Assembly: GCA_964404445.1 (NCBI GenBank)
Contig: CAYOJW010000003.1
Span: 124,001 to 188,000 of the forward strand
Length of the DNA: 64,000 nucleotides
Direction of reading: 5' to 3'
Source: UBA2336 sp964404445
GTDB taxonomy: Bacteria; Bacteroidota; Bacteroidia; Cytophagales; Cyclobacteriaceae
Under the pieces are notes generated by a model that was given only the letters and a program-made list of their open reading frames with translations, was not told the DNA's origin and made no database searches. The translations under genes and the position numbers were made by a program. This document shows, piece after piece, positions 24,338-34,152 of this stretch (position 1 is its first letter; every line of letters begins with the position of its first letter).

Positions 24338-26420
24338 ACGTTCCATATTATTACGGGTACGGGTTGCCTTCATTTTTGTGATGCTGTTTGCCATTGCGGT
24401 GGTCATCAAAACGGGTCACATTCAAACGATTGAAGGTGAAAAGTGGGCAAAGCTGGGTGAGCGGGTCATGTTTCAGAACATGAAAGTGAAAGCTACACGC
24501 GGCAATATCTATTCCGATAACGGAAGTTTGTTGGCTACATCGTTGCCGTTTTACAAAGTAGCGTTCGATGCAACGTTGCCCAAAGAAAAAGTATTCCATG
24601 ACGGATTGGATTCCCTTTCTTTCCTATTGTCGCGTTTTTTTAAAGACAAATCTTCAACCGAGTATAAACGAATGTTGCAAGATGCACGTGCTTCGAATAA
24701 GCAATACGTGATCCTGAGCCGTAAGAAAATCGATTATCAGGATAAAAAAATGATGAGCGAGTGGCCTGTATTCCGCGAAGGCCGTTTGGGTGGCGGTGTT
24801 ATTTTCGAAAAAGTTGATGTGCGTTACCGGCCGTTTACCAACCTCAGCAGTCGTACCATCGGTTACGTGAATGAAAACGATAAAGGCGTTGGGCTTGAAT
24901 ACAGCTTTAACGATCAGTTGGGTGGCCAGGACGGATCGGCCTATTATCAAAAAATTGCAGGCGGTGTTTGGAAACCCATCTTCGATGCCAACAATGTAAA
25001 AGCTGTTAATGGTTATGATATTCACACCACGTTAGACATTAATTTACAAGATGTTGCCGAAACAGCCTTGTACAAAGCTATGCGTCAGCACAATGCCGAT
25101 GACGGCCTCGTAATGGTAATGGAGGTTGCCACAGGGCATATTAAAGCTATCAGTAATTTAAGCAGTGATGGTCACGGCAACTTTCACGAGAAATTTAATT
25201 TTGCTACCGCAGGATTATTCGAGCCGGGTTCAACCTTTAAGCTGTTAACCATGATTGCATTGCTTGAAGACAGTAATGTAGAGTTAACAGACAGTATCGA
25301 TACCGGAAATGGTGAATACACTTTTTATAAAAACAAGGTGCGCGACCATGAAGAAGGCGGCTTGGGCAAAATTACCGTGCGCCAGTCGTTCGAACATTCA
25401 TCAAACGTAGCGATGGCGAGGCTGGTAGATAAAAATTTTGGTTTGCGTCCGCAGAAATTTTTAGATCATGTCGATCGCCTGAAACTCAACAAACCGATTG
25501 GTATTCAAATAGCAGGCGAGCCAATGCCGAAGTTTAAACGGCCGGGCGAAAAGGGTTGGAGCGGCATCAGCTTACCATGGATGGCGTACGGTTATGGTAT
25601 TGAAAACACACCTCTGCATACACTTATGCTGTACAATGCTGTTGCGAACAACGGTAAAATGATCAAGCCGGTTTTTGTAACCAAAATCAGCAAGGCCGAT
25701 CGTGCCGTGGAAGAGTTCAAAACAGAAACAATGGTTAGCAGTATATGCTCCGACAAAACATTGAAGAAGTTAAAAATAATGCTCGAAGGTGTGGTGCGCG
25801 AAGGTACTGCAAAAAACATCAAAGACAGCCATTACCAGATTGCCGGTAAAACCGGTACTGCACAAATTTTGGAAAACGGCCGCTATACGAAAAAGTACAT
25901 CACTTCTTTTGTCGGATATTTTCCGGCACATGCACCTAAATATACTGCCATGGTGCTGATCAAAAATCCGCGTGGCTGGCAACAGTACGGAAGCAGCGTG
26001 GCGGCTCCGGCTTTTAAAGAAATTGCCGATAACGTTTATGCACGCGACATCAACATCCATGAGGCGATGGCCGGCAAGCGGTTAGAGGAAGACGGTGTGT
26101 TTCCCGTAATCCGCGCAGGCAAACAGGAAGAGCTTACCATGTTGTGTAACGAGATAGGTATTTCAAATCACTCTAAAACAGATGAAGAGTGGGTACGCGC
26201 AGCAAGGAACGGCAACGCGGTTGACTGGAACAAAAATGCCATAGACCAAAACATGGTGCCCGATGTTGCCGGTATGACATTCCGCGATGCGATTTTCTTA
26301 TTAGAGAACGCAGGACTAAAAGTTTCTTATGAAGGTAAAGGCCGTGTAGCCAGCCAGTCGTTGGCTCCGGGTACACGTATTTCAAAGGGAGGTAGAATTT
26401 TTATCAGACTGAATGGCTGA
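24327..26420 (+). CDS. ftsI: Septal peptidoglycan transpeptidase (class B PBP, FtsI-type) with C-terminal PASTA domain
   Basis: A 697-residue class B penicillin-binding protein. It has an N-terminal membrane helix (residues about 8-28), a dimerisation domain starting at ATRGNIYSDNG, and a transpeptidase domain with Ser302-T-F-Lys305, the SSN motif at 358-360 and KTG at 508-510. A PASTA domain occupies about residues 635-697 (VPDVAGMTFRDAIFLLENAG). It cross-links septal peptidoglycan together with FtsW. The start is GTG at 24327, overlapping ftsL. PASTA domains on this protein are also known from other Bacteroidota. Confidence 0.95.
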   Translation: MNIKRSILLRVRVAFIFVMLFAIAVVIKTGHIQTIEGEKWAKLGERVMFQNMKVKATRGNIYSDNGSLLATSLPFYKVAFDATLPKEKVFHDGLDSLSFLLSRFFKDKSSTEYKRMLQDARASNKQYVILSRKKIDYQDKKMMSEWPVFREGRLGGGVIFEKVDVRYRPFTNLSSRTIGYVNENDKGVGLEYSFNDQLGGQDGSAYYQKIAGGVWKPIFDANNVKAVNGYDIHTTLDINLQDVAETALYKAMRQHNADDGLVMVMEVATGHIKAISNLSSDGHGNFHEKFNFATAGLFEPGSTFKLLTMIALLEDSNVELTDSIDTGNGEYTFYKNKVRDHEEGGLGKITVRQSFEHSSNVAMARLVDKNFGLRPQKFLDHVDRLKLNKPIGIQIAGEPMPKFKRPGEKGWSGISLPWMAYGYGIENTPLHTLMLYNAVANNGKMIKPVFVTKISKADRAVEEFKTETMVSSICSDKTLKKLKIMLEGVVREGTAKNIKDSHYQIAGKTGTAQILENGRYTKKYITSFVGYFPAHAPKYTAMVLIKNPRGWQQYGSSVAAPAFKEIADNVYARDINIHEAMAGKRLEEDGVFPVIRAGKQEELTMLCNEIGISNHSKTDEEWVRAARNGNAVDWNKNAIDQNMVPDVAGMTFRDAIFLLENAGLKVSYEGKGRVASQSLAPGTRISKGGRIFIRLNG

Positions 26421-27876
26421 GTTGAAAGACATATTATACAGAGTATCCATTACGTCATCGTACGGAAATATGAACGTTGACGTGAAAGGAGTATGCTTTG
26501 ACTCACGCCAGGTTAAAGAAGGATATGTTTTTGTTGCTGTAAAGGGCACGCAGTCCGATGGACATCAGTTTATTGCAAAAGCCATTGAGTTGGGCGCGAG
26601 TGCCATTGTATGTGAAAAATTACCCGATACCATACATGAAAAAATCAACTACGCCACCGTCAAAAATAGCGCACAAGCGCTGGGAATTATTGCTACTAAT
26701 TTTTATGGCAACCCGTCACAAAAATTAAAATTAGTAGGAGTTACCGGTACTAATGGTAAAACCACCGTGGCTACGTTGTTGTATAAATTGTTTGGGTCGC
26801 TGGGGTATCGTACCGGGTTAATTTCTACCGTAGAACACCGCATTGTAGATGCCGTGGTTACATCGACACACACAACGCCCGATCCTGTTCAGTTAAACGA
26901 ACTGATGGCGAAAATGGTCGCGGCAGGTTGCACGCACGCCTTTATGGAAGTAAGCTCGCACGCAGTCGATCAGGAACGCATAGCGGGGCTGAAGTTTACC
27001 GGTGCATTGTTTACCAATATCACGCACGATCACCTCGATTACCACAAAACATTTGAAAACTACATCAAGGCAAAGAAGAAATTCTTTGATGAATTGAGTA
27101 GCGATGCTTTTGCATTAGTAAATGCCGATGATAAGCGCGGCATGGTAATGTTACAAAACACCAAAGCCAGAAAACATTCGTTCGGGCTGAAGAAGATGGT
27201 TGACTTTAAAGGTAAAATCATCAGCAACACCATCGAAGGATTAGAACTTGAAGTAAACGGTAAACCGGTTTGGTTTAAACTCATTGGCGATTTTAATGCG
27301 TACAACCTGCTGGCTGTTTATGGTGCAGCGGTATTGTTAGGCGAAGATTCCGAACAGGTGCTAACCATTCTGTCGTCTATGCAGGGCGCGGTAGGCAGGT
27401 TTGAGTTGATCCTACCGGGATCGAAGTTCACGGCTATTGTTGATTACGCCCACACACCCGATGCGTTAAAAAATGTGTTGGATACCATCGCACAACTGCG
27501 TACCGGCAGCGAACAGGTTATTGCTATTGTAGGATGTGGAGGCAACCGCGATAAAACAAAACGTCCGTTGATGGCGAGTATCGCTTGTCGTTTTAGCGAT
27601 AAAGTGGTGTTAACATCCGACAACCCGCGCGATGAAGACCCGATGGAAATTATTCGTGAGATGCAGACCGGTATCGGCCCGAGCGATGCGCGCAAAACAT
27701 TGGTGATTGCCGACCGCGAAGAGGCTATTAAAACCGCCTGCATGATGGCAAAAGAAAAAGACATTGTGTTGATAGCGGGCAAAGGCCACGAAACGTATCA
27801 GGAAATTAAAGGAGTGAAATACCCGTTCGATGACCGTGAGGTTGTTGAGCGGATGCTTAAACTGTTTGCGAACTAA
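26413..27876 (+). CDS. murE: UDP-MurNAc-tripeptide synthetase MurE, meso-diaminopimelate type
   Basis: A 487-residue Mur ligase. The P-loop is GVTGTNGKTTVATL, and the C-terminal domain has SDNPRDEDP; DNPR is the signature that selects meso-diaminopimelate rather than lysine. It adds the third residue of the stem peptide to UDP-MurNAc-L-Ala-D-Glu in the cytoplasm. The ATG at 26413 overlaps the ftsI stop by 8 bases, and the stop shares a base with the mraY start. Length and motifs are typical. Confidence 0.96.
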   Translation: MAELKDILYRVSITSSYGNMNVDVKGVCFDSRQVKEGYVFVAVKGTQSDGHQFIAKAIELGASAIVCEKLPDTIHEKINYATVKNSAQALGIIATNFYGNPSQKLKLVGVTGTNGKTTVATLLYKLFGSLGYRTGLISTVEHRIVDAVVTSTHTTPDPVQLNELMAKMVAAGCTHAFMEVSSHAVDQERIAGLKFTGALFTNITHDHLDYHKTFENYIKAKKKFFDELSSDAFALVNADDKRGMVMLQNTKARKHSFGLKKMVDFKGKIISNTIEGLELEVNGKPVWFKLIGDFNAYNLLAVYGAAVLLGEDSEQVLTILSSMQGAVGRFELILPGSKFTAIVDYAHTPDALKNVLDTIAQLRTGSEQVIAIVGCGGNRDKTKRPLMASIACRFSDKVVLTSDNPRDEDPMEIIREMQTGIGPSDARKTLVIADREEAIKTACMMAKEKDIVLIAGKGHETYQEIKGVKYPFDDREVVERMLKLFAN

Positions 27877-29093
27877 TGTTATACTATTTATTCGACTATC
27901 TCGACAAACATTTTGACCTCATCGGGGCAGGTGTATTTAAGTACATCTCATTCCGTGCAGGTATGGCTGCAGCAATTTCATTGTTGATCACCATTATCTT
28001 CGGCAAAAGCCTGATCAACTTTTTACGAAACAAACAGGTAGGGGAAGAGATTCGCGAATTAGGACTTGAAGGTCAAACCGCAAAACGTGGTACGCCAACC
28101 ATGGGCGGGCTAATCATCATTGCGGCTATTCTTGTGCCTACACTTTTGTTCGCCAAACTTGATAATGTGTATGTAATCTTATTGATCACGGCAACCGTAT
28201 GGATGGGGCTGATCGGCTTCTTAGACGATTACATCAAAGTTTTTAAAAAAGATAAAAAAGGATTAGCCGGTAAGTTTAAAATTGTTGGTCAGGTTGGGCT
28301 TGGTTTAATTGTAGGCTTTACACTTTATTTTAATGACAATGTTATTATCCGTAAAGCAAAAAATCCTACAGCAGAAATTGTGGTGGTCGATGGCGTAGCG
28401 GTTAAAAATTATGAAGATGTAAAATCAACCAAAACAACCGTTCCGTTTTTTAAAAACAACGAGCTTGATTACAACAGTATTCTTCCGTTTTTAAGTAATA
28501 ATTATACCTGGGTAATTTATGTACTGATCGTGATTTTGATTATCACGGCAGTATCGAACGGTGCAAACCTAACCGATGGCATTGACGGGCTTGCCGCAGG
28601 CACTGCGGGTATCATCGGATTAACCATAGCCATTTTTGCGTATCTCTCCGGCCGTGTTGACTTCTCGAATTATCTCAACATTATGTACATCCCTAATTTG
28701 AGCGAGGTAGTAATTTTTTGCACGGCATTCGTTGGGGCATGTTTGGGTTTCTTATGGTACAATGCGTACCCGGCTCAGGTTTTTATGGGCGATACCGGAA
28801 GCCTTACGCTCGGTGGTGTAATTGCCGTAGCTGCACTTGCGGTTCGTAAAGAGTTATTGATTCCTGTACTGTGTGGCATCTTTCTGATCGAAAGCCTGTC
28901 GGTGATTATGCAGGTAGCGTATTTCAAGTACACGAAGAAAAAGTATGGTGAGGGTAAACGCATTTTCTTAATGTCGCCATTGCACCATCACTATCAGAAA
29001 AAAAATATTCACGAATCTAAAATCGTAACCCGCTTTTGGATTGTCGGGATTTTATTAGCCATTCTCACACTCGCAACCCTGAAACTGCAATGA
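27876..29093 (+). CDS. mraY: Phospho-MurNAc-pentapeptide transferase MraY
   Basis: A 405-residue polytopic enzyme that transfers phospho-MurNAc-pentapeptide to undecaprenyl phosphate, giving lipid I. Conserved blocks are RGTPTMGGL, FLDDYIKVFKKD, NLTDGIDGLAAG and MGDTGSLTLGG. It is longer than the common 320-360 residues because of an insertion around residues 155-215 (AKNPTAEIVVVDGVAVKNYE and following), which lies between membrane segments; a similar extension occurs in other Bacteroidota. The ATG overlaps the murE stop by one base. Confidence 0.96.
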   Translation: MLYYLFDYLDKHFDLIGAGVFKYISFRAGMAAAISLLITIIFGKSLINFLRNKQVGEEIRELGLEGQTAKRGTPTMGGLIIIAAILVPTLLFAKLDNVYVILLITATVWMGLIGFLDDYIKVFKKDKKGLAGKFKIVGQVGLGLIVGFTLYFNDNVIIRKAKNPTAEIVVVDGVAVKNYEDVKSTKTTVPFFKNNELDYNSILPFLSNNYTWVIYVLIVILIITAVSNGANLTDGIDGLAAGTAGIIGLTIAIFAYLSGRVDFSNYLNIMYIPNLSEVVIFCTAFVGACLGFLWYNAYPAQVFMGDTGSLTLGGVIAVAALAVRKELLIPVLCGIFLIESLSVIMQVAYFKYTKKKYGEGKRIFLMSPLHHHYQKKNIHESKIVTRFWIVGILLAILTLATLKLQ

Positions 29094-30448
29094 GCAAACG
29101 TGTAATCATATTAGGCGGAGGCGAAAGCGGAACGGGCGCAGCTTTGTTAGCGAAGGCAAAGGGCTTTGATGTATTTGTTTCGGATGGCGGAACCATCAAA
29201 GATAAATACCGTGACGATCTTGTGCGCAACAAGATCGAGTTTGAAGAAGGCAAACATTCGGAAGAAAAAATCCTGAACGCTGATCTGGTGATTAAAAGCC
29301 CCGGTATCCCTGAAAAGGCCGACATCATCAAAAAACTGAAAGCAAAAGGTGTTGAGGTTATTGATGAGATTGAGTTTGGTTTCCGTCACATCAACGGTAA
29401 AGTAATTGCTATTACCGGTACCAATGGTAAGACAACCACTACGCTGCTCACGTATCACTTAATGAAATCGGCTGGGTTCAGTGTTTCATTGGCGGGTAAC
29501 GTGGGCGAAAGCCTGGCGCGTAAAGTAGCGAATGGTGATTCCGACTGGTATGTGCTGGAAGTAAGCAGTTTTCAGTTGGATGGCACTAAATCATTCCGGC
29601 CGGAGATCGGAATTTTATTGAACATCACACCCGATCATTTAGACCGGTACGAGTATAAGATTGAAAATTATATCAACTCAAAATTCCAGCTTATCCGTAA
29701 TATGGATGCCCGCTCGAAGTTTATTTATTATGCTGATGATGCGGTGATCGCGAAAGAAGTTGCTGACAGGAATAATGCTGCGTTGAGAATTCCGGTGTCG
29801 TTGCAAAAATCAGGCGCCCCGGTTTATTTCGATGGAACCGCGATGCAGTTTAACCTCGATAAAAAGTTTGCGGTACTGCAAAATGACACAACATTAAAAG
29901 GGCCGCATAACCTGATCAATACGATGGCTGCGGTATCGGCTGTTGAACTGGCCGGTGCAAAAGTTGAAGCCATTCGTGAAGGACTAAAAACATTTGTTAA
30001 TGCACCGCACAGGCTCGAACCCGTAGGTGTGGTAAATGGTGTGGAGTTTATCAACGACTCAAAAGCAACCAATGTCGATTCGGTGGTGTATGCCTTAGGC
30101 AGCTACACTCAGCCGTTGATATGGATTGCGGGTGGTATCGATAAAGGCAACGATTACAACCTGATTAAAGATCAGGTTCAGCAAAAAGTTAAAGCGCTGA
30201 TTTGTCTGGGTACGGATAACAAAAAACTGAAAGATTTTTTTGGCGGAATTGTTCCGACTGTTCTGGAAACGCAAAGCGTAGAGGAATTGGTAAAGGTGGC
30301 ATTACAGGAGGCACAACGTGGCGATGTGGTTTTATTATCACCTGCGTGTGCGAGCTTCGATCTCTTCAAAAATTATGAAGACAGGGGCGATCAGTTTAGA
30401 AAGGCAGTAGTGAATTTGAAGAAAGAAAAAGAAAACCAACTCGTATGA
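29090..30448 (+). CDS. murD: UDP-MurNAc-L-alanine:D-glutamate ligase MurD
   Basis: A 452-residue Mur ligase. RVIILGGGESGTGAALLAK is the N-terminal nucleotide-binding domain, ITGTNGKTTTTLLTY the P-loop, and NDSKATNVDSV the conserved block of the C-terminal domain. I chose the ATG at 29090, which overlaps the mraY stop as ATGA. It adds D-glutamate to UDP-MurNAc-L-alanine. It overlaps ftsW by 4 bases. Confidence 0.95.
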   Translation: MSKRVIILGGGESGTGAALLAKAKGFDVFVSDGGTIKDKYRDDLVRNKIEFEEGKHSEEKILNADLVIKSPGIPEKADIIKKLKAKGVEVIDEIEFGFRHINGKVIAITGTNGKTTTTLLTYHLMKSAGFSVSLAGNVGESLARKVANGDSDWYVLEVSSFQLDGTKSFRPEIGILLNITPDHLDRYEYKIENYINSKFQLIRNMDARSKFIYYADDAVIAKEVADRNNAALRIPVSLQKSGAPVYFDGTAMQFNLDKKFAVLQNDTTLKGPHNLINTMAAVSAVELAGAKVEAIREGLKTFVNAPHRLEPVGVVNGVEFINDSKATNVDSVVYALGSYTQPLIWIAGGIDKGNDYNLIKDQVQQKVKALICLGTDNKKLKDFFGGIVPTVLETQSVEELVKVALQEAQRGDVVLLSPACASFDLFKNYEDRGDQFRKAVVNLKKEKENQLV

Positions 30449-31617
30449 ACAAAATAAAGGAGTGGGCCGATAAAAATTTACAGGGCGATAAAGTGATTTG
30501 GGCAGTAGTGTTCGGTTTGTCGCTGATCAGCATACTGGTGGTGTACAGCTCCATCGGTACGATGGCGTTTCGTCAGTCGCGAAGCACCGAAGGGATTCTG
30601 TTAAAGCATACGTTTCATATTTTTATCGGCTTGGCAGCAATGTGGCTGGCGCATAAAATCGATTATCGTTTTTATTCACGCTTATCAAAAATTGCGTTGT
30701 GGATCAGCATTCCGCTGTTGATTTATACATTCACCAATGGCGTTTCCATTAACGATGCTTCACGCTGGATTGCCATTCCGGTTTTCGGGTCGTTCCAGCC
30801 GTCTGATTTCGCCAGCCTGGCATTGATCATCAACATTGCAAGTATGTTATCGAAACGCCAGCAGAACATCGATGATATTAAAGAATCGTTGATCCCGATT
30901 TTGGTGTGGTGTGGTGTAATCTGCGGATTGATTGCATTAACCAACCTTTCAACGGCCATCTTATTATTGGCAACTTGCTTTCTGATCATGTTCATCGGCC
31001 GTGTGCCCGTGAAATACTTGGCGATGCTTGTATTGGTAGGAATACTTGCTGGGGCTGCGGCCATTCAGTTTGGTGTACGGGGTGAAACAGCCAAGAACCG
31101 GATCATGGCATTCATTGAAGGTAAAGAACTTCCGTTCCAGGCGAAACACGCACGCATTGCCGTGGCAACCGGTGGCGTTGTGGGTAAAGGCCCGGGCAAC
31201 AGCGATCAGCGTAACATTCTGCCGCACCCGTATTCAGATTTCGTTTATGCGATTGTAATTGAAGAGTACGGAATGCTGGGCGGCATTATCGTGCTTGCTT
31301 TATACCTGATCTTGTTACATCGTGGTATGAAAGCGGCCTACAACAGTGAACGTGCTTTTGCCGGATTGCTCTCGGCCGGGTTGAGTTTCGATTTGGTCTG
31401 TCAGGCAATGGTAAACATGGGTGTTGTGGTTGGGCTTGGCCCGATTACCGGTCAGCCGTTGCCGTTCATTAGTATGGGCGGTACATCCATGATCTTCACC
31501 GGATTATCAGTAGGAATTATTTTAAGTGTAAGTCGTGGCGAACGCGATGAAGTGTTTGGTCAGAAGACTAAAGGCGAAGCAAAAGAGAATAAAAACGTAG
31601 AGGCGGTAGCTGCATAA
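30445..31617 (+). CDS. ftsW: SEDS-family septal peptidoglycan polymerase FtsW
   Basis: A 390-residue protein with about ten membrane segments, beginning VIWAVVFGLSLISILVVYS. The SEDS signature is visible late in the protein as GPITGQPLPFISMGGTSMIF. It polymerises lipid II glycan strands at the septum with the transpeptidase encoded at 24327. The ATG overlaps the murD stop as ATGA. The C-terminal 30 residues are charged and cytoplasmic. Confidence 0.95.
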   Translation: MNKIKEWADKNLQGDKVIWAVVFGLSLISILVVYSSIGTMAFRQSRSTEGILLKHTFHIFIGLAAMWLAHKIDYRFYSRLSKIALWISIPLLIYTFTNGVSINDASRWIAIPVFGSFQPSDFASLALIINIASMLSKRQQNIDDIKESLIPILVWCGVICGLIALTNLSTAILLLATCFLIMFIGRVPVKYLAMLVLVGILAGAAAIQFGVRGETAKNRIMAFIEGKELPFQAKHARIAVATGGVVGKGPGNSDQRNILPHPYSDFVYAIVIEEYGMLGGIIVLALYLILLHRGMKAAYNSERAFAGLLSAGLSFDLVCQAMVNMGVVVGLGPITGQPLPFISMGGTSMIFTGLSVGIILSVSRGERDEVFGQKTKGEAKENKNVEAVAA

Positions 31618-31621
31618 TACA

Positions 31622-32749
31622 TTGAACGCTCAACAACCATATCGACTGATTATAAGCGGAGGAGGAACCGGTGGCCACATCTTTCCTGCGGTAGCGATTG
31701 CGAATGAATTTCGTGAGCGTCACCCCAATGCGCAAATACTATTTGTAGGCGCGAAAGGAAGAATGGAAATGACACGTGTGCCGGAAGCAGGGTATAAGAT
31801 CATCGGTTTGTGGATCAGCGGTTTGCAACGTTCGTTAACATTGTCAAACCTGTTGTTCCCGGTTAAGGTGGCGGTGAGTTTTGTACGTGCTTCGTTGATC
31901 ATGAAACGTTTTAAACCGCACGCGGTAGTAGGCACAGGCGGATATGCCAGCGGCCCGATCATGTTGGCGGCAACCCGTTTTGGTATTGCTTCGGTGGCAC
32001 AGGAACAAAACTCGTTTGCCGGTATGGTGAACAAACAGGTAGGAAATAAAGTGAGTAAGGTATGTGTGGCATACGAGGGTATGGAAAAATATTTCCCGAA
32101 AGAAAAAATCGTACTAACGGGTAACCCGGTACGGAAAGACATATTGGTGATCAGCGATAAACGCGATAAAGCATTGATGCGATTTGGTTTCGATGCCAGA
32201 AATAAAACACTCCTGATCATAGGCGGAAGCCTCGGTGCGCGTACCATAAATGAAAGTGTATTGGCCGGAATCGAAAAACTAATTGATGCACAGGTACAGG
32301 TAATCTGGCAAACCGGAAAAATGTATTACGAAAATTATACACAGCAATTAGCGAAGTATGATTTGAAACGCATTCGCGTGGTTGATTTTTTAAAGGAAAT
32401 GGACTACGCCTATGCAGCGGCCGATGTGGTGATTTCGCGTTCAGGTGCATTGGCGGTATCTGAGTTGTGCATTGCAGGTAAGCCCAGCATTTTGGTACCA
32501 TCGCCCAACGTGTCAGAAGATCACCAGACAAAAAATGCTATGGCATTGGTATCGAAACAGGCGGCACAATTGGTAACCGATAAAGACGCTAAGGCAATTT
32601 TGGTTGACGAAGCCTTAAAGCTGTTGTTTGACGAAAACCGTGCGCGTGCATTAAGTGCAAACATCGAAAAGCTGGCAAAACCGAATGCTACACGCGAGAT
32701 CGTGAATGAAATTGAAAAACTAATCGGAGCAGGAAATAGCAACCAATGA
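31622..32749 (+). CDS. murG: UDP-GlcNAc:lipid I N-acetylglucosaminyltransferase MurG
   Basis: A 375-residue GT28 glycosyltransferase. SGGGTGGHIFPAVAIA is the glycine-rich loop, GTGGYASGPIMLAA the second conserved block and LVPSPNVSEDHQTKNA the donor-binding region. It makes lipid II on the inner face of the membrane. The start is TTG at 31622, 4 bases after the ftsW stop; there is no ATG before the conserved loop. The protein overlaps murC by 4 bases. Confidence 0.95.
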   Translation: MNAQQPYRLIISGGGTGGHIFPAVAIANEFRERHPNAQILFVGAKGRMEMTRVPEAGYKIIGLWISGLQRSLTLSNLLFPVKVAVSFVRASLIMKRFKPHAVVGTGGYASGPIMLAATRFGIASVAQEQNSFAGMVNKQVGNKVSKVCVAYEGMEKYFPKEKIVLTGNPVRKDILVISDKRDKALMRFGFDARNKTLLIIGGSLGARTINESVLAGIEKLIDAQVQVIWQTGKMYYENYTQQLAKYDLKRIRVVDFLKEMDYAYAAADVVISRSGALAVSELCIAGKPSILVPSPNVSEDHQTKNAMALVSKQAAQLVTDKDAKAILVDEALKLLFDENRARALSANIEKLAKPNATREIVNEIEKLIGAGNSNQ

Positions 32750-34152
32750 ATCTGGCGCAATACCATAACGTTTATTTTCTCGGTATCGGGGGCATTGGCA
32801 TGAGTGCGCTTGCACGTTGGTTTATGCACAGCGGCCTGAATGTTTCCGGTTACGATAAAACCGCTACGGTTCTTACACAGGCTTTGGCAGATGAGGGCAT
32901 GGCCATTCATTACGAAGATGATGTGCGCAACATTCCGGCTGATGTTAAAGCCGCTAAAGAAAACACATTGGTAGTGTTTACACCCGCCATCCCGAAAGAT
33001 CATCAGGAGCACGCTTACCTGAAAGCACAGGGTTATACTATTATGAAACGTTCGGAAGTGCTGGGTCTGATCACACAAAATTATAAAACCATTGGTGTGG
33101 CTGGCACGCATGGTAAAACCACTACATCGTCTATGGTGGCACATATCCTGAAAACAGCCAACAAGAACATGGTGGCATTTTTGGGCGGCATTACGACTAA
33201 CTACGAATCAAATCTGGTAATGGAAGGTGTTGTAAATGCTGAAACTACCGTAGTGGTTGAAGCCGATGAGTTTGATCGTTCGTTTCTACGGTTATTCCCC
33301 GAAGTGGCCGTGGTTACATCTGCCGATGCCGATCACCTCGATATTTATGGCGATCACACCAGCATGGTTACATCGTTTAAAGATTATATCAAACAGATTA
33401 AGAAAAGCGGTACGCTGATCATCCACGAATCCATTGCCGAACAATTGGCTTCAGGTGTAAATCACGTAACCCAATATGTTTATGGAATAAACCGGGGACA
33501 ATTTTTTGCCGGTAACATTACAGCGCATAGTGGATTTTTTGAATTCGATCTTTGTGGTTTCGGCCCGAAAGCTGAGCGCGTAAAACTTGGTATCCCTGGT
33601 TTTCATAATGTAGAAAATGCCGTTGCGGCCTCCCTTGCTGCACATACGTGTGGCGTGGGTATAGATCAGATCAAACAGGCGTTGGCTTCGTTTACCGGTG
33701 TTAAGCGCAGGTTTGAATTTGTGGTGAAAGGTAAAAACGTAGTGTATGTCGATGACTACGCACATCACCCGACAGAAATCGATGCGTTTTTACGTTCGAT
33801 GAAATCAATGTATCCGCAACGTAAACTTACCGTAGTCTTTCAGCCGCACTTGTTTACACGCACACGCGATTTTGCCGAAGGGTTTTCAAAAAGCCTGAGC
33901 TTGGCCGATGAAGTTGTGCTGATGGATATTTATCCGGCACGTGAACTTCCCATTGCCGGGGTAACATCCGATATGCTGATGGACACCATTACCAGCCCGG
34001 TGAAAATCCGTTGTGGCAAAGCCGATGTAATGGACAAACTTGAGTCGATGGACATTGATGTGCTGGCTACCGTTGGCGCGGGCGACATCGACACGTTTGT
34101 ACAGCCGATTAAAAAAATGTTGAACGCCAAATACGAAAGCGCAGCCGTATGA
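32746..34152 (+). CDS. murC: UDP-MurNAc:L-alanine ligase MurC
   Basis: A 468-residue Mur ligase with IGGIGMSALARWF at the N-terminus, the P-loop VAGTHGKTTTSSMVAHI and the C-terminal YVDDYAHHPTEIDAFL. It adds L-alanine to UDP-MurNAc, the first amino acid of the stem peptide. No ddl gene follows it, unlike the proteobacterial cluster; ftsQ is next with an ATGA overlap. Length is normal. Confidence 0.96.
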   Translation: MNLAQYHNVYFLGIGGIGMSALARWFMHSGLNVSGYDKTATVLTQALADEGMAIHYEDDVRNIPADVKAAKENTLVVFTPAIPKDHQEHAYLKAQGYTIMKRSEVLGLITQNYKTIGVAGTHGKTTTSSMVAHILKTANKNMVAFLGGITTNYESNLVMEGVVNAETTVVVEADEFDRSFLRLFPEVAVVTSADADHLDIYGDHTSMVTSFKDYIKQIKKSGTLIIHESIAEQLASGVNHVTQYVYGINRGQFFAGNITAHSGFFEFDLCGFGPKAERVKLGIPGFHNVENAVAASLAAHTCGVGIDQIKQALASFTGVKRRFEFVVKGKNVVYVDDYAHHPTEIDAFLRSMKSMYPQRKLTVVFQPHLFTRTRDFAEGFSKSLSLADEVVLMDIYPARELPIAGVTSDMLMDTITSPVKIRCGKADVMDKLESMDIDVLATVGAGDIDTFVQPIKKMLNAKYESAAV